Of a stretch of DNA of 64,000 bases, positions 26,255 through 34,868 are shown one piece after another. Origin of the DNA: Streptomyces sp. TBY4 (GTDB lineage Bacteria; Actinomycetota; Actinomycetes; Streptomycetales; Streptomycetaceae); NCBI RefSeq assembly GCF_024213195.1, contig NZ_JANAVF010000002.1:1-64000 (forward strand), given 5' to 3'. Numbering within the stretch: position 1 is the stretch's first letter; each line of letters opens with the position of its first letter. Below the pieces are notes generated by a model. That model saw only the letters and a list, made by a program, of their open reading frames with translations, was not told the DNA's origin and searched no databases. The position numbers and the translations under genes were made by a program.

Positions 26255-26692
26255 TCAGGCCGGCGGGGCCTCACCGGCCTCCCCGCGCCGCATCCGTGCC
26301 TTCTCCCGGGCCCGCCGCGCGGTGACGTCCCTGATGACGGCGCCGCAGTGGGTGGCCACGCCGTCGGGACCGGCCAGCAGCACCACGCTGAACTCGATGG
26401 ACAGCCTGCGGCCGTCCGCCCTCACGGCGGGCACCGCCAGCAGATCGGCCTCCCCGTACCTGCTCGCCCCCAGGGCCATCGCGGTCACGAAGCCCTCCCC
26501 GTGCCGCGCGCGGTGCTTCTCGGGGATGATCAGGTCCAGGCTGCGCCCGGCGACCTCCTCGGCGGAGTACCCGAAGATGCGCTCGGCGCCCCGGTTCCAG
26601 TAGCGGATCAGCCCTTCGCGGTCGACGATCACCAGTCCGTCGGGTGCCCGGGCGGCCATGCCCAGCACGACCGCGGGATCGAGCTCTGTCAT
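26255..26692 (-). CDS. Stand-alone PAS-domain protein, 145 aa
   Basis: A single PAS (S-box) domain spans about residues 8-125: APDGLVIVDREGLIRYWNRGAERIFGYSAEEVAG, then a PAC-like end AVIRDVTARR. No kinase, cyclase, HTH or membrane segment is attached, so it must work through a partner. An AGGAG site precedes the ATG. It is on the same strand as fdhD and the PanE-like gene, about 107 bp downstream of fdhD, and convergent with frc. It may sense redox, oxygen or a small ligand for the oxalate island; no cofactor ligand can be assigned by eye. Confidence 0.8.
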   Translation of the reverse strand: MTELDPAVVLGMAARAPDGLVIVDREGLIRYWNRGAERIFGYSAEEVAGRSLDLIIPEKHRARHGEGFVTAMALGASRYGEADLLAVPAVRADGRRLSIEFSVVLLAGPDGVATHCGAVIRDVTARRAREKARMRRGEAGEAPPA

Positions 26693-26799
26693 GTCTCCTC
26701 TTTCCTTCTTCATTTCCTCATGGCTGTGGCGGGGCCCCTCCGGCGCAGGGGGCGCTCCCCGCCGGACGAGACCCCGCCACCGTGCCGCGGGGGAGCGGG

Positions 26800-27657
26800 T
26801 CAGCCCTGGGAGGCCGGGGCCCGCAGGGCGATGCGGTGCTCGCCCGCGTACACGTTCATGGAGGTGCCGCGGAGGAAGCCGACGAGGGTCAGGCCCGTCT
26901 CCACGGCCAGGTCGACCGCGAGGGCCGACGGGGCGGAGACCGCGGCGAGCACCGGAATGCCCGCCATCACCGCCTTCTGCGCCAGTTCGAAGGAGGCCCT
27001 CCCCGAGACCAGCAGCACCGTCCGCGACAGCGGCAGCAGGCCGCCGCGCAGGGCGCGGCCGACCAGCTTGTCGACCGCGTTGTGCCGGCCCACGTCCTCG
27101 CGGACGTCGAGCAGCTCGCCGTCCTCGGTGAACAGGGCGGCCGCGTGCAGACCCCCGGTCCGGTCGAACACCTGCTGCGCCGCCCGTAGCCGGTCGGGGA
27201 GGCGGGCGAGCAGTGCGGCGTCCAGCCGGACCGGGGGAGTGTCGAGGATCGGCCAGCGGGCCGTCGTGCGGACCGCGTCCAGGCTGGCCTTGCCGCACAG
27301 ACCGCAGGACGAGGTGGTGTACACGTTCCGCTCGAGGGTGATCTCGGGCAGGACGAGGCCGGGAGCCGTGCGGACGTCGACGATGTTGTACGTGTTGGCC
27401 CCGCCGGCCGTGGCTCCCGCGCAGTACACGATGTTCCGCAGCTCCTCCGCGCTGCCCAGCACCCCTTCGCTGACGAGGAATCCGGCCGCGAGGGCGAAGT
27501 CGTCGCCCGGTGTGCGCATCGTGATGGCGAGGGGCCTGCCGTTGAGCCGGATCTCCATGGGCTCCTCGGCGACGAGCGTGTCGGGCCGGGCGGAGACCGC
27601 GCCCTCCCGGAGGCGGAGCACCCTGCGCCGTTCCGTGACCCGTCCCACCGCGATCAC
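26800..27657 (-). CDS. fdhD: Formate dehydrogenase accessory sulfurtransferase FdhD
   Basis: 285 aa. The catalytic CGLCG motif, TPGDDFALAAGFLVSEGV and VGRHNAVDKLVG are FdhD signatures. It transfers sulfur from a cysteine desulfurase to the molybdenum cofactor of formate dehydrogenase and so is required by FdsA at 17234. The GTG start overlaps the stop of the PanE-like gene as GTGA, which puts an Fdh maturation factor under the control of the second GntR region and not with the fds operon. Confidence 0.93.
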   Translation of the reverse strand: MIAVGRVTERRRVLRLREGAVSARPDTLVAEEPMEIRLNGRPLAITMRTPGDDFALAAGFLVSEGVLGSAEELRNIVYCAGATAGGANTYNIVDVRTAPGLVLPEITLERNVYTTSSCGLCGKASLDAVRTTARWPILDTPPVRLDAALLARLPDRLRAAQQVFDRTGGLHAAALFTEDGELLDVREDVGRHNAVDKLVGRALRGGLLPLSRTVLLVSGRASFELAQKAVMAGIPVLAAVSAPSALAVDLAVETGLTLVGFLRGTSMNVYAGEHRIALRAPASQG

Positions 27658-28622
27658 GCGGTCCGCAGCGCGAGCAGGTCCGAGATGGCGTGGACGGTCC
27701 GCAGCGTCCGTACGGGGACCCCGGTGATCTCCGCCAGTTCCACCACGGCCGCGAGCAGCACGTCGAGTTCGAGCGGCTTGCCGCGTTCCAGGTCCTGGAG
27801 GGTGGAGGTGCGGTGGTCGCCGACGCGTTCCGCGCCGGCCAGCCGGCGTTCGACGGAGACCCCCACCTTGCAGCCGAGGGCCTCGGCGACCGCGAGGGTC
27901 TCTCTCATCATGATCTCGATGACCTCGCGGGTGCCGCCGTGCCGGCACATCTCCCGCATCGTGGCCCGGGACAGCGCGCTGATCGGGTTGAAGGAGATGT
28001 TGCCGAGCAGTTTGAGCCAGATGTCGTTGCGCAGGTCCTGTTCGACCGGGCATTTGAGGCCGCCCTCCTGCATGGCCCCGCTGAACGCCAGGCAGCGCTC
28101 GGAGAGGGACCGGTCGGGCTCGCCGATGGAGAAGCGGGTGCCTTCGAGGTGGCGTACGACGCCCGGGCCCGCCAGCTCCGTCGCCGCGTACACGACGCAG
28201 CCGATGGCCCGTTCGGGGGCGAGGACGGCGCTGACCGCCCCGCCGGGGTCGACGCTCTCGATGCGGTGGCCCTCGTACGGTCCGCCGTGCCGGTGGAAGT
28301 ACCACCAGGGGATGCCGTTCTGGGCGGCGATGACCGCGGTGCCCTCGTGCAGCAGCGGCTCGATGAGCGGCCCGCACGCCGCGTACGAGTTGGCCTTGAG
28401 GCCGAGGAAGACGTAGTCGACCGGACCGATCGAGGCCGGGTCGTCGGTGGCGTGGGCGCGGGCGGTGAAGTCCCCGCGGGGGCTGAGCACCCGGACCCCG
28501 TGCTCCCGCAGGGCCGCCAGATGGGGTCCGCGGGCGACGAGGTGCACATCGGCGCCTGTGCGGTGCAGCGCGGCGCCGACGTAGGCGCCGATCGCACCGG
28601 CGCCCAGAACTGCGACTTTCAC
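27654..28622 (-). CDS. PanE-family reductase, oxalyl-CoA/glyoxylate reductase candidate
   Basis: 322 aa, ketopantoate-reductase family: Rossmann motif GAGAIGAYVG at the N-terminus, KANSY with the family Lys, AQNGIPWWYFH, and a helical C-terminal domain with LLGNISFNPISAL. In Methylobacterium extorquens a PanE paralogue, PanE2, was described as the oxalyl-CoA reductase that converts oxalate carbon to glyoxylate. The NGIPWWYFH segment and this location make that role likelier than pantothenate synthesis. The GTG start has GGAG upstream. It is operonic with fdhD and divergent from a GntR gene. Confidence 0.8.
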   Translation of the reverse strand: MKVAVLGAGAIGAYVGAALHRTGADVHLVARGPHLAALREHGVRVLSPRGDFTARAHATDDPASIGPVDYVFLGLKANSYAACGPLIEPLLHEGTAVIAAQNGIPWWYFHRHGGPYEGHRIESVDPGGAVSAVLAPERAIGCVVYAATELAGPGVVRHLEGTRFSIGEPDRSLSERCLAFSGAMQEGGLKCPVEQDLRNDIWLKLLGNISFNPISALSRATMREMCRHGGTREVIEIMMRETLAVAEALGCKVGVSVERRLAGAERVGDHRTSTLQDLERGKPLELDVLLAAVVELAEITGVPVRTLRTVHAISDLLALRTA

Positions 28623-28667
28623 TGTGCGGCACTCCGTTCGGTCGAGGGTACCGAGGAACTGCCGAAC

Positions 28668-28693
28668 GTTGTCGACGAAATATTGTCTACAGG
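28668..28693. promoter_or_regulatory. TTGTC[GT]ACA operator sites upstream of the PanE-like gene
   Basis: GTTGTCGACGAA at 28668-28679 and ATTGTCTACAGG at 28682-28693 are tandem copies of one near-palindrome. The form matches FadR/FCD-type GntR operators (TTGT-N-ACAA class). Confidence 0.55.
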
Positions 28694-28847
28694 ATGTAAT
28701 CCTGGGCGGCAAGGGCTGACGCAGGCCGGGGGAAGGGGAGTTGGCCGTCCGGGGTGGCCGGGACGGTGCGCCGTAGACTGTAGGCGAAAGACAATCCATC
28801 ATAGGGTTTCGCGAAGCGGCGGACGGCGCTGCCCAGAAGGGACCGTG

Positions 28848-29522
28848 ATGTTGTCGACAGGACTGCCGCAGGGGGCGGTGCCCAAGCTGGAGCGGCCCGG
28901 CCCGCTGCGTGACCGCGTCTACGGGGCCCTGCTGGAGCTCATCACCACCCGCGCCCTCCAGCCGGGGCAGCACCTCGTCGAGAGCGAGCTCGCCGGACAC
29001 CTCGGGGTGTCCCGGCAGCCGGTACGGGAGGCGCTGCAGCGCCTGAGCACCGAGGGATGGGTCGATCTGCGGCCGGCCCAGGGGGCGTTCGTGCACGAGC
29101 CCACCGAGGAGGAGGCGGACCAGCTCCTCACGGTCCGCACGCTCCTGGAGGCCGAAGCGGCCCGGCTGGCCGCCGCCCACGCCGGCGCCGAGGCGGTCGC
29201 CGCGCTCGAGGAGCTGTGCGCGCAGGGGGAGCGGGCCGTCGCCGCCGACGACGTGGACGCCGCGGTCGAGACGAACGCCCGGCTCCACGCGAAGATCATG
29301 GAGCTGGCGGGCAACGCCGTCCTCGCCGAACTCGCCGCACAGGTGGACCGGCGCGTCCGCTGGTACTACACCCCCGTCGCCCGGCAGCGGGGCCGCCAGT
29401 CCTGGGTCGAGCACCGCGAGCTGATCGCGGCCATCGCGGCCCGCGACGGACAGGCCGCGACGGAGATCATGCGCGCGCACACGGAGCACACCCGCAAGAC
29501 GTACCACGAGCGGGAGAAGTAG
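28848..29522 (+). CDS. GntR-family (FadR/FCD) transcriptional regulator, second copy
   Basis: 224 aa, the same architecture as the regulator at 14284: winged HTH with GVSRQPVREALQRLSTEGWVDLRPAQ-type core (about 25-85) and an FCD domain with NARLHAKIMEL and HTEHTRKTY. The ATG has AGAAGGG upstream. It is divergent from the PanE-like/fdhD operon and probably binds the TTGTC[GT]ACA sites between them. The two paralogues have clearly different candidate operators, which implies separate regulons for the dissimilatory and assimilatory halves. Confidence 0.9.
   Translation: MLSTGLPQGAVPKLERPGPLRDRVYGALLELITTRALQPGQHLVESELAGHLGVSRQPVREALQRLSTEGWVDLRPAQGAFVHEPTEEEADQLLTVRTLLEAEAARLAAAHAGAEAVAALEELCAQGERAVAADDVDAAVETNARLHAKIMELAGNAVLAELAAQVDRRVRWYYTPVARQRGRQSWVEHRELIAAIAARDGQAATEIMRAHTEHTRKTYHEREK
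28851..28859. promoter_or_regulatory. TTGTCGACA site overlapping the second GntR start
   Basis: TTGTCGACA begins immediately after the ATG at 28848. With the sites at 28668-28693 and an inverted AGACAAT at 28789-28795 it suggests autorepression of the GntR gene. Confidence 0.45.
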
Positions 29523-29639
29523 CCCGTCCGCGAGGCCGAGTTCGTACGCGACCGGCTCCGTGTCTCATTTCACCGTCCGACATGTGGGAAGTCGTGTTCA
29601 TTTCCCGGTCGGCCGCCTTACTGTGGCCTCGCAGCTGGT

Positions 29640-29830
29640 TCGCCCCCGTCCGCCAGGCGGGAGGCGTCGTAAGAGGGAACCCGGTGGGAATCCGGGACTG
29701 CCCCGCAGCGGTGAGCGGGAACGACCGCCGTCATACGCACTGGGACCGGAACCGGTCCTGGGAAGCGACGGCCATTAGGTGCCCGCCGGGAGACCGGCAG
29801 GCGTGCCCGCGAGTCCGAAGACCTGCCCGT
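29640..29830 (+). ncRNA. Cobalamin (B12) riboswitch upstream of metE
   Basis: Contains the conserved core GGGAACCCGGTG...AATCCGGGACTGCCC followed by CGCAGCGGTGAG, a peripheral stem region, and the 3' B12 box GAGTCCGAAGACCTGCC at about 29810-29826. The order and spacing are those of the AdoCbl/MeCbl aptamer. It would switch off the B12-independent methionine synthase when cobalamin is present. Exact ends are approximate. Confidence 0.93.
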
Positions 29831-29833
29831 TGC

Positions 29834-29857
29834 CCGTGCGCGATCGACCGCGCACGG
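29834..29857 (+). promoter_or_regulatory. Hairpin directly after the B12 box
   Basis: Perfect 9-bp stem CCGTGCGCG/CGCGCACGG with loop ATCGAC. It lies where cobalamin riboswitches carry the L13 kissing-loop stem. No U-tract follows, so control is more likely through loop pairing and translation than by simple termination. Confidence 0.6.
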
Positions 29858-30022
29858 CTTCCCGGTGACCTCGTGGGCGGGTCGGCGTGCTTCAGGCGGA
29901 TCCTCCGTCGCGTACCCCTCGCCTCGGCGTACGCGGTCCCGGCGGTCCGCCCGTTCCGGCACCCTTCGCCCTCCGCGAGCCCCCACCGGGTTCATGGAGA
30001 CACGCTCGCGAAGGAGAGTTCC

Positions 30023-32335
30023 GTGACCACCGAGTCCGCAGCCACCGTGTACGGCTACCCCCGCCAGGGACAGCACCGGGAACTGAAGAAGGCGATCGAG
30101 GGGTACTGGAAGGGCCGCGTCACCGCCGAAGCCCTCCAGGACACCGCCCGCGACCTGCGCCGCAGCAATTGGCAGCAGCTCGCAGAGGCCGGCATCACCG
30201 AGGTCCCGACCGGCGACTTCTCCCTGTACGACCACGTCCTGGACACCACGCTCATGGTCGGCGCGATCCCCGCACGCCACCGGCCCGCCGTCGAAGCGGA
30301 CGCCCTGGACGGGTACTTCGCGATGGCCCGCGGCACCCAGGACGTGGCCCCGCTGGAAATGACCAAGTGGTTCGACACCAACTACCACTACCTGGTCCCC
30401 GAACTCGGCCCCGACACCGTCTTCACGGCCGACCCGGCCCGGCAGACCGCCCAGTTGAAGGAGGCCCTGGCCCTTGGGCACACGCCCCGCCCGGTCCTGG
30501 TCGGACCGGTGACCTACCTCCTCCTCGCCAAGCCCGCGCCCGGCACCGCCGCCGGATTCGAGCCGCTCGCCCTGCTCGACCGGCTGCTGCCCGTCTACGC
30601 CCAGGTCCTCGCCGAACTGCGCGCGGCCGGCGCCGCATGGGTCCAGCTCGACGAACCGGCCCTGGTCCAGGACCGCACCCCGGCCGAACTGAACGCGGCG
30701 GCCCGGGCCTACCGCGAGCTCGGCGGCCCCGCCCTCACCGAGCGCCCCCGGCTGCTCGTCGCCTCCTACTTCGACCGGCTCGGCGAAGCCCTGCCCGTCC
30801 TGGCGAAGGCGCCCGTGGAGGGACTCGCCCTCGACTTCACCGACCGGGCCGAGGCCAACCTCGACGAGCTCGCCGCCGCCGGCGGCATCCCCGGAAAGCG
30901 GCTGGTCGCCGGCGTGGTCAACGGCCGCAACATCTGGATCAACGACCACCAGAAGTCGCTGACCACCCTCGGCACCCTGCTCGGCCTCGCCGACCGCGTC
31001 GACGTGGCCGCCTCCTGCTCCCTGCTGCACGTCCCGCTCGACGCCGACGCCGAACGGGACACCGATCCGCAGATCCGGCGCTGGTTCGCCTTCGCCCGCC
31101 AGAAGACCGCCGAGATCAGCACGCTGGCCCGCGGACTGGCCCGGGGCACCGACGCCATCGCCGCCGAACTCGCCGCGAACCGGGCCGACCTGGCCTCCCG
31201 TACCGCCTCCCGCATCACCCACGACCCGGCCGTCCGGGCCCGCACCGCGGCCGTCACGGACGCGGACGGCCGCCGCGCACAGCCCTACCCCGAGCGGGCC
31301 GCCGCCCAGCGCGCCCACCTCGGCCTGCCGCCGCTCCCCACGACCACCATCGGCTCCTTCCCGCAGACCGCGGACCTGCGCACCGCCCGCGCCGACCTGC
31401 GCGCGGGGCGCATCGGCACGGAGGCCTACGAGGAGCGGATCCGGGCCGAGATCCGCGAGGTCCTCTCCTTCCAGGAGAAGGCGGGCCTCGACGTGCTCGT
31501 GCACGGAGAGCCCGAACGCAACGACATGGTGCAGTACTTCGCGGAGCAGCTCACCGGCTACCTCGCCACCCAGCACGGCTGGGTCCAGTCCTACGGCACC
31601 CGCTACGTCCGCCCGCCGGTCCTCGTCGGCGACGTCTCCCGTCCCGACCCGATGACCGTCCGCTGGACCACGTACGCCCAGGCGCAGACGGCCAAGCCGG
31701 TCAAGGGCATGCTCACCGGTCCCGTCACCATGCTCGCCTGGTCCTTCGTACGCGACGACCAGCCGCTCGGCGAGACCGCGCGGCAGGTCGGTCTCGCCCT
31801 GCGCGACGAGGTCGGCGACCTCGAAGCGGCCGGGACCGCGGTCATCCAGGTCGACGAGCCCGCCCTGCGCGAAACGCTGCCGCTACGGGCCGCCGACCAC
31901 GCCGGATACCTGGAGTGGGCCACGGAATCCTTCCGGCTCACCACCAGCGGCGTCCGGCCGGACACCCAGATCCACACACACATGTGCTACGCGGAGTTCG
32001 GGGACATCGTCGAGGCCATCGAGCACCTCGACGCCGACGTCATCAGCCTGGAGGCGGCCCGCTCCCACATGCGGATCGCCGACGAGCTCGCCGGCGCGGG
32101 CTACCCGCGCGAGGCCGGCCCCGGCGTCTGGGACATCCACTCCCCCCGCATTCCCTCGGCCGGGGAGGCGGCGGCCCTGCTGCGCAAGGGACTTGGGGCC
32201 ATCCCGGCCGAACGCCTCTGGGTCAACCCCGACTGCGGTCTGAAGACCCGGGGCTGGCCGGAGACGAGGGCCTCCCTGGAGCACCTCGTCGAGGCGGCCC
32301 GCCAGGTCCGCGCGGAGATCTCGCCGCGCGCCTGA
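30023..32335 (+). CDS. metE: Cobalamin-independent methionine synthase
   Basis: 770 aa, full length for MetE. It transfers methyl from 5-methyl-tetrahydropteroyl-triglutamate to homocysteine. The duplicated barrel layout is visible: an N-terminal barrel starting TVYGYPRQGQHRELKKAIEGYW and a C-terminal barrel starting PTTTIGSFPQT. Zinc ligands are in IHTHMCYAEFGDI (His and Cys) and NPDCGLKTRGW (Cys). The GTG start has AAGGAGAG upstream. It is controlled by the B12 riboswitch in its 190-bp-plus leader, which implies that the organism also has a B12-dependent MetH. Confidence 0.96.
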   Translation: MTTESAATVYGYPRQGQHRELKKAIEGYWKGRVTAEALQDTARDLRRSNWQQLAEAGITEVPTGDFSLYDHVLDTTLMVGAIPARHRPAVEADALDGYFAMARGTQDVAPLEMTKWFDTNYHYLVPELGPDTVFTADPARQTAQLKEALALGHTPRPVLVGPVTYLLLAKPAPGTAAGFEPLALLDRLLPVYAQVLAELRAAGAAWVQLDEPALVQDRTPAELNAAARAYRELGGPALTERPRLLVASYFDRLGEALPVLAKAPVEGLALDFTDRAEANLDELAAAGGIPGKRLVAGVVNGRNIWINDHQKSLTTLGTLLGLADRVDVAASCSLLHVPLDADAERDTDPQIRRWFAFARQKTAEISTLARGLARGTDAIAAELAANRADLASRTASRITHDPAVRARTAAVTDADGRRAQPYPERAAAQRAHLGLPPLPTTTIGSFPQTADLRTARADLRAGRIGTEAYEERIRAEIREVLSFQEKAGLDVLVHGEPERNDMVQYFAEQLTGYLATQHGWVQSYGTRYVRPPVLVGDVSRPDPMTVRWTTYAQAQTAKPVKGMLTGPVTMLAWSFVRDDQPLGETARQVGLALRDEVGDLEAAGTAVIQVDEPALRETLPLRAADHAGYLEWATESFRLTTSGVRPDTQIHTHMCYAEFGDIVEAIEHLDADVISLEAARSHMRIADELAGAGYPREAGPGVWDIHSPRIPSAGEAAALLRKGLGAIPAERLWVNPDCGLKTRGWPETRASLEHLVEAARQVRAEISPRA

Positions 32336-32350
32336 TCCCCGCGGGACCGA

Positions 32351-32383
32351 CGGCCGGCACCCGGGACGTCCGGGTGCCGGCCG
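32351..32383. terminator. Bidirectional hairpin between metE and a convergent permease
   Basis: Perfect 14-bp arms (CGGCCGGCACCCGG and its complement) with a five-base loop. No U-tract. Confidence 0.75.
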
Positions 32384-32416
32384 GTGGTGCGGGGCGGTGG
32401 TGCGGGGCGTCGGGCG

Positions 32417-33817
32417 TCAGTGCACGGGCACGGCCGGGGCGGACTCTCCTTCCGGGGCGTCGTCCTTGTCCCTGCGGCCGAGGTGGTTGAAGGCGAGGTT
32501 CAGCAGGACCGCGGCGACGCAGCCGGTGCTGATGCCGGAGTCGAGGATGATGCGCATGCTCTCCGGGAAGCCGTGGTAGAAGCCCTCGCTGGCCATGGGG
32601 ATCACGCCGACGCCTAGGCTGATGGCCACGATGAGGACGTTGTCGCCGCGCTCCAGGCCGGCCTGGGCGAGGGTCTGGATGCCGCTGGCGGCCACGGTGC
32701 CGAACAGGGCGAGTCCGACGCCGCCGAGGACGGGCTGCGGCACCAGGGAGACGACCGAGGCGAGGAACGGGCACAGGCCGAGCAGGATGAGGATGCCGCC
32801 GCTCGCGGCCACGACGTACCGGCTGCGGACCTTGGTGATGGCGACCAGGCCGACGTTCTGCGCGAAGGCGCTGGCGGCGAAGCCGTTGAAGAGCGGGCTC
32901 AGCGCGGTGCCCAGGCCGTCGGCGCGCAGCGCCGCGGCCAGGGTCTTCTCGTCGGCGGGCTTGTCGACGATCTGGCCGAGGGCGATCACGTCGGCCGTGC
33001 TCTCGGTCATCGAGACGATCATCACGATCATCATGGAGACGATCGCGGCGGCCGCGAACTGCGGGGCGCCGAAGTGGAAGGGGGTGGGGAACCCGATCAC
33101 GTCGGCATCGGCGACGGCGCTGAAGTCCGCGAGCCCGAGGGGGAGGGCGATCAGGGTGCCGACGAGGAGGCCGAGCAGGATGGATATCTGCTTGAGGAAG
33201 CCGGTGAGGACCCTGCGGAGCACGACGGTGATCAGCAGGGTCACCGCGGCGAGACCGATGTACTTGACGTCCCCGTAGTCCGCGGCCGACGGGTTGCCGC
33301 CCTGGGCCCAGTTGAAGGCGACGGGCAGCAGGGACAGGCCGATCAGCGTGATGACGGTGCCGGTGACCACGGGCGGGAAGAACCGGATGAGCTTGCAGAA
33401 CCAGGGGGCGAGGAGGAAGCCGAAGACTCCGGCCACGATCACGGCCCCGTAGATCACGGGCAGCGCGTCCTCGGGGCCCTCGGCCTTGGCGATGGCCAGC
33501 ATCGGGGCCACGCCGGCGAAGGAGACGCCGTTGACGAAGGGGAGGCGTGCGCCGATGTTCCAGAAGCCGAGCGTCTGGAGCAGGGTGGCGATGCCGGCGG
33601 CGAAGAGGCTGGCGCTCATCAGGAACGCGATCTCGGCCTGGCTCAGCCCCACGCCGATGCCGACGACCAGGGGCGGGGCGACGACGCCCGCGTACATGGC
33701 CGCCACGTGCTGGAGGCCGGCGCCGAGGAGCTTTCCGAACGGCAGGGTCTGGTCGACCGGATGCTTCTCGGCGGGGGTGGGTGTGGTGGTGGACGACGTG
33801 GATGACGTGGATGACAC
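32417..33817 (-). CDS. NCS2 nucleobase:cation symporter (xanthine/urate permease type), first copy
   Basis: 466 aa, about 14 hydrophobic segments. After a Ser/Thr-rich tail (SSTSSTSSTTTP) the sequence LQHVAAMYAGVVAPPLVVG is the NCS2 opening. SMTESTADVIALGQI carries the substrate-contact Glu region and FAQNVGLVAITKVRSRYV the conserved Gln/Asn region of UapA/UraA-type transporters. Substrate class is purine (xanthine or urate), from family pattern only. The GTG start has GGAGGACTCTCC upstream. It is separated from metE by a strong hairpin. A second homologue lies at 35199, beyond an HTH regulator. Confidence 0.85.
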   Translation of the reverse strand: MSSTSSTSSTTTPTPAEKHPVDQTLPFGKLLGAGLQHVAAMYAGVVAPPLVVGIGVGLSQAEIAFLMSASLFAAGIATLLQTLGFWNIGARLPFVNGVSFAGVAPMLAIAKAEGPEDALPVIYGAVIVAGVFGFLLAPWFCKLIRFFPPVVTGTVITLIGLSLLPVAFNWAQGGNPSAADYGDVKYIGLAAVTLLITVVLRRVLTGFLKQISILLGLLVGTLIALPLGLADFSAVADADVIGFPTPFHFGAPQFAAAAIVSMMIVMIVSMTESTADVIALGQIVDKPADEKTLAAALRADGLGTALSPLFNGFAASAFAQNVGLVAITKVRSRYVVAASGGILILLGLCPFLASVVSLVPQPVLGGVGLALFGTVAASGIQTLAQAGLERGDNVLIVAISLGVGVIPMASEGFYHGFPESMRIILDSGISTGCVAAVLLNLAFNHLGRRDKDDAPEGESAPAVPVH

Positions 33818-34148
33818 GGAGAGTCCTCCAGGACTGCGTGCGGACTGCGTGCGGAAGGGTGCGAGGACGCAGTCGAGCGGTCGGCAGGAGGGACCGGGGG
33901 CATGGAGGTGCCCTGAGCGACGGGGAGCCCGTCCTCTTGGGGGACCAGATCTCTGGTGAATCCAGGGGGAGTTGCCCGAACCGGGGTGCCGTGGGGTGAG
34001 CGAGCCCCGACGGCCCTGCCGAAGACTGCATGAACGGATCGTCCACGATGCGGAAAGCAGTTTCCGTGCGGCTGGGTGGCTCTAGTGGCTCACGCGGAGG
34101 GGAGCGTGTCAAGACCCGGGATCCGGGACCTCCGGGAGGCGGGCGGGG
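33818..34148. promoter_or_regulatory. Upstream region of the first NCS2 permease
   Basis: No gene. It holds an 11-bp tandem repeat GGACTGCGTGC at about 33830-33851 near the permease start and the dyad CCAGA-TC-TCTGG at 33945-33956, a possible regulator site. The function of either is unproven. Confidence 0.35.
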
Positions 34149-34868
34149 TCAGGTGCCCTGTGGACGCAGTCGCTGCCACAGCTGCTCGTCGATCCGGTCG
34201 AGGAAGGCCAGGGCCTCGCGTTCGACCGCTTCGGCGGCGGCGCCGGTGCGGCCGTGGTTGTCGATCCGCTGGTACTCCAGGTGCAGTTGCTCCAGGGCGC
34301 GTTGGATCTCCGGCGGCTCCACGGGCACGATCTTCGCGACGGGCCGCACGTAGTTCGGCCACCACCCGGTGACCGCCTCGCGCAGCAGCACGCGCAGCTG
34401 CCCCGTCCTGCCGGAAGCCCCGACGAAACAGGCGGGCGACGGCCGCAGCACCTCGAACAGGGCCTGGGTCTGCCGCGCCGACCCGCGCCAGCGGTTGCGC
34501 CGTTCCGCCTCGGCGTAGCGGTCGCGGGTCATGCCGACCCCCACGGCCGCCTGCTCCACGGTCAGCCCGAGGAGCGTCCGGCACTGCAGGAGCGTGGCCG
34601 GCTCGCCGAGCAGATCACCCGGCGCACACCACAACGCGGCGGCCAGCGCCTTGATCTGATGGACCGTCGGGATCTCTGTGCCCTGCTCCCAGGCAACCAG
34701 CGTGCCGGGGTGGAGCGGGTGTCCCTGGAAGGCCGAAACGGCCCAGGCGACCTGGCCGTGGGTGAGGCCGAGCCGCTCGCGCACGGCGGTGGCGCGGCGC
34801 GGCTCCAGCGGGGGATAGGGGGATATTTCGCCCTCGGAGGGGCTGCGGAGATCGTCTCGGGATGGCAT
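34149..34868 (-). CDS. HTH (XRE-like) regulator, 239 aa
   Basis: An N-terminal helix-turn-helix of the XRE type (about residues 25-95: VRERLGLTHGQVAWAVSAF, then TLVAWEQGTEIPTVHQIKALAAAL) is followed by a second HTH-like segment (LTVEQAAVGVGMTRDRYAEAERR) and a C-terminal domain without a known name. It lies between two purine-type permeases and is divergent from the second, so a role in purine or urate response is inferred. The start is uncertain: the ATG at 34868 has no good ribosome site, and the frame stays open to 35114. Confidence 0.7.
   Translation of the reverse strand: MPSRDDLRSPSEGEISPYPPLEPRRATAVRERLGLTHGQVAWAVSAFQGHPLHPGTLVAWEQGTEIPTVHQIKALAAALWCAPGDLLGEPATLLQCRTLLGLTVEQAAVGVGMTRDRYAEAERRNRWRGSARQTQALFEVLRPSPACFVGASGRTGQLRVLLREAVTGWWPNYVRPVAKIVPVEPPEIQRALEQLHLEYQRIDNHGRTGAAAEAVEREALAFLDRIDEQLWQRLRPQGT

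Noticed and set aside
27654..28622. PanE-like gene as the pantothenate-pathway ketopantoate reductase
   Set aside because: No pan genes nearby; the oxalate/formate context and NGIPWWYFH segment favour the oxalyl-CoA/glyoxylate subgroup, though not proven.
14284..29522. Oxalate island as a recently transferred mobile element
   Set aside because: No integrase, transposase, tRNA or direct-repeat boundary was seen, and codon bias matches the flanks.
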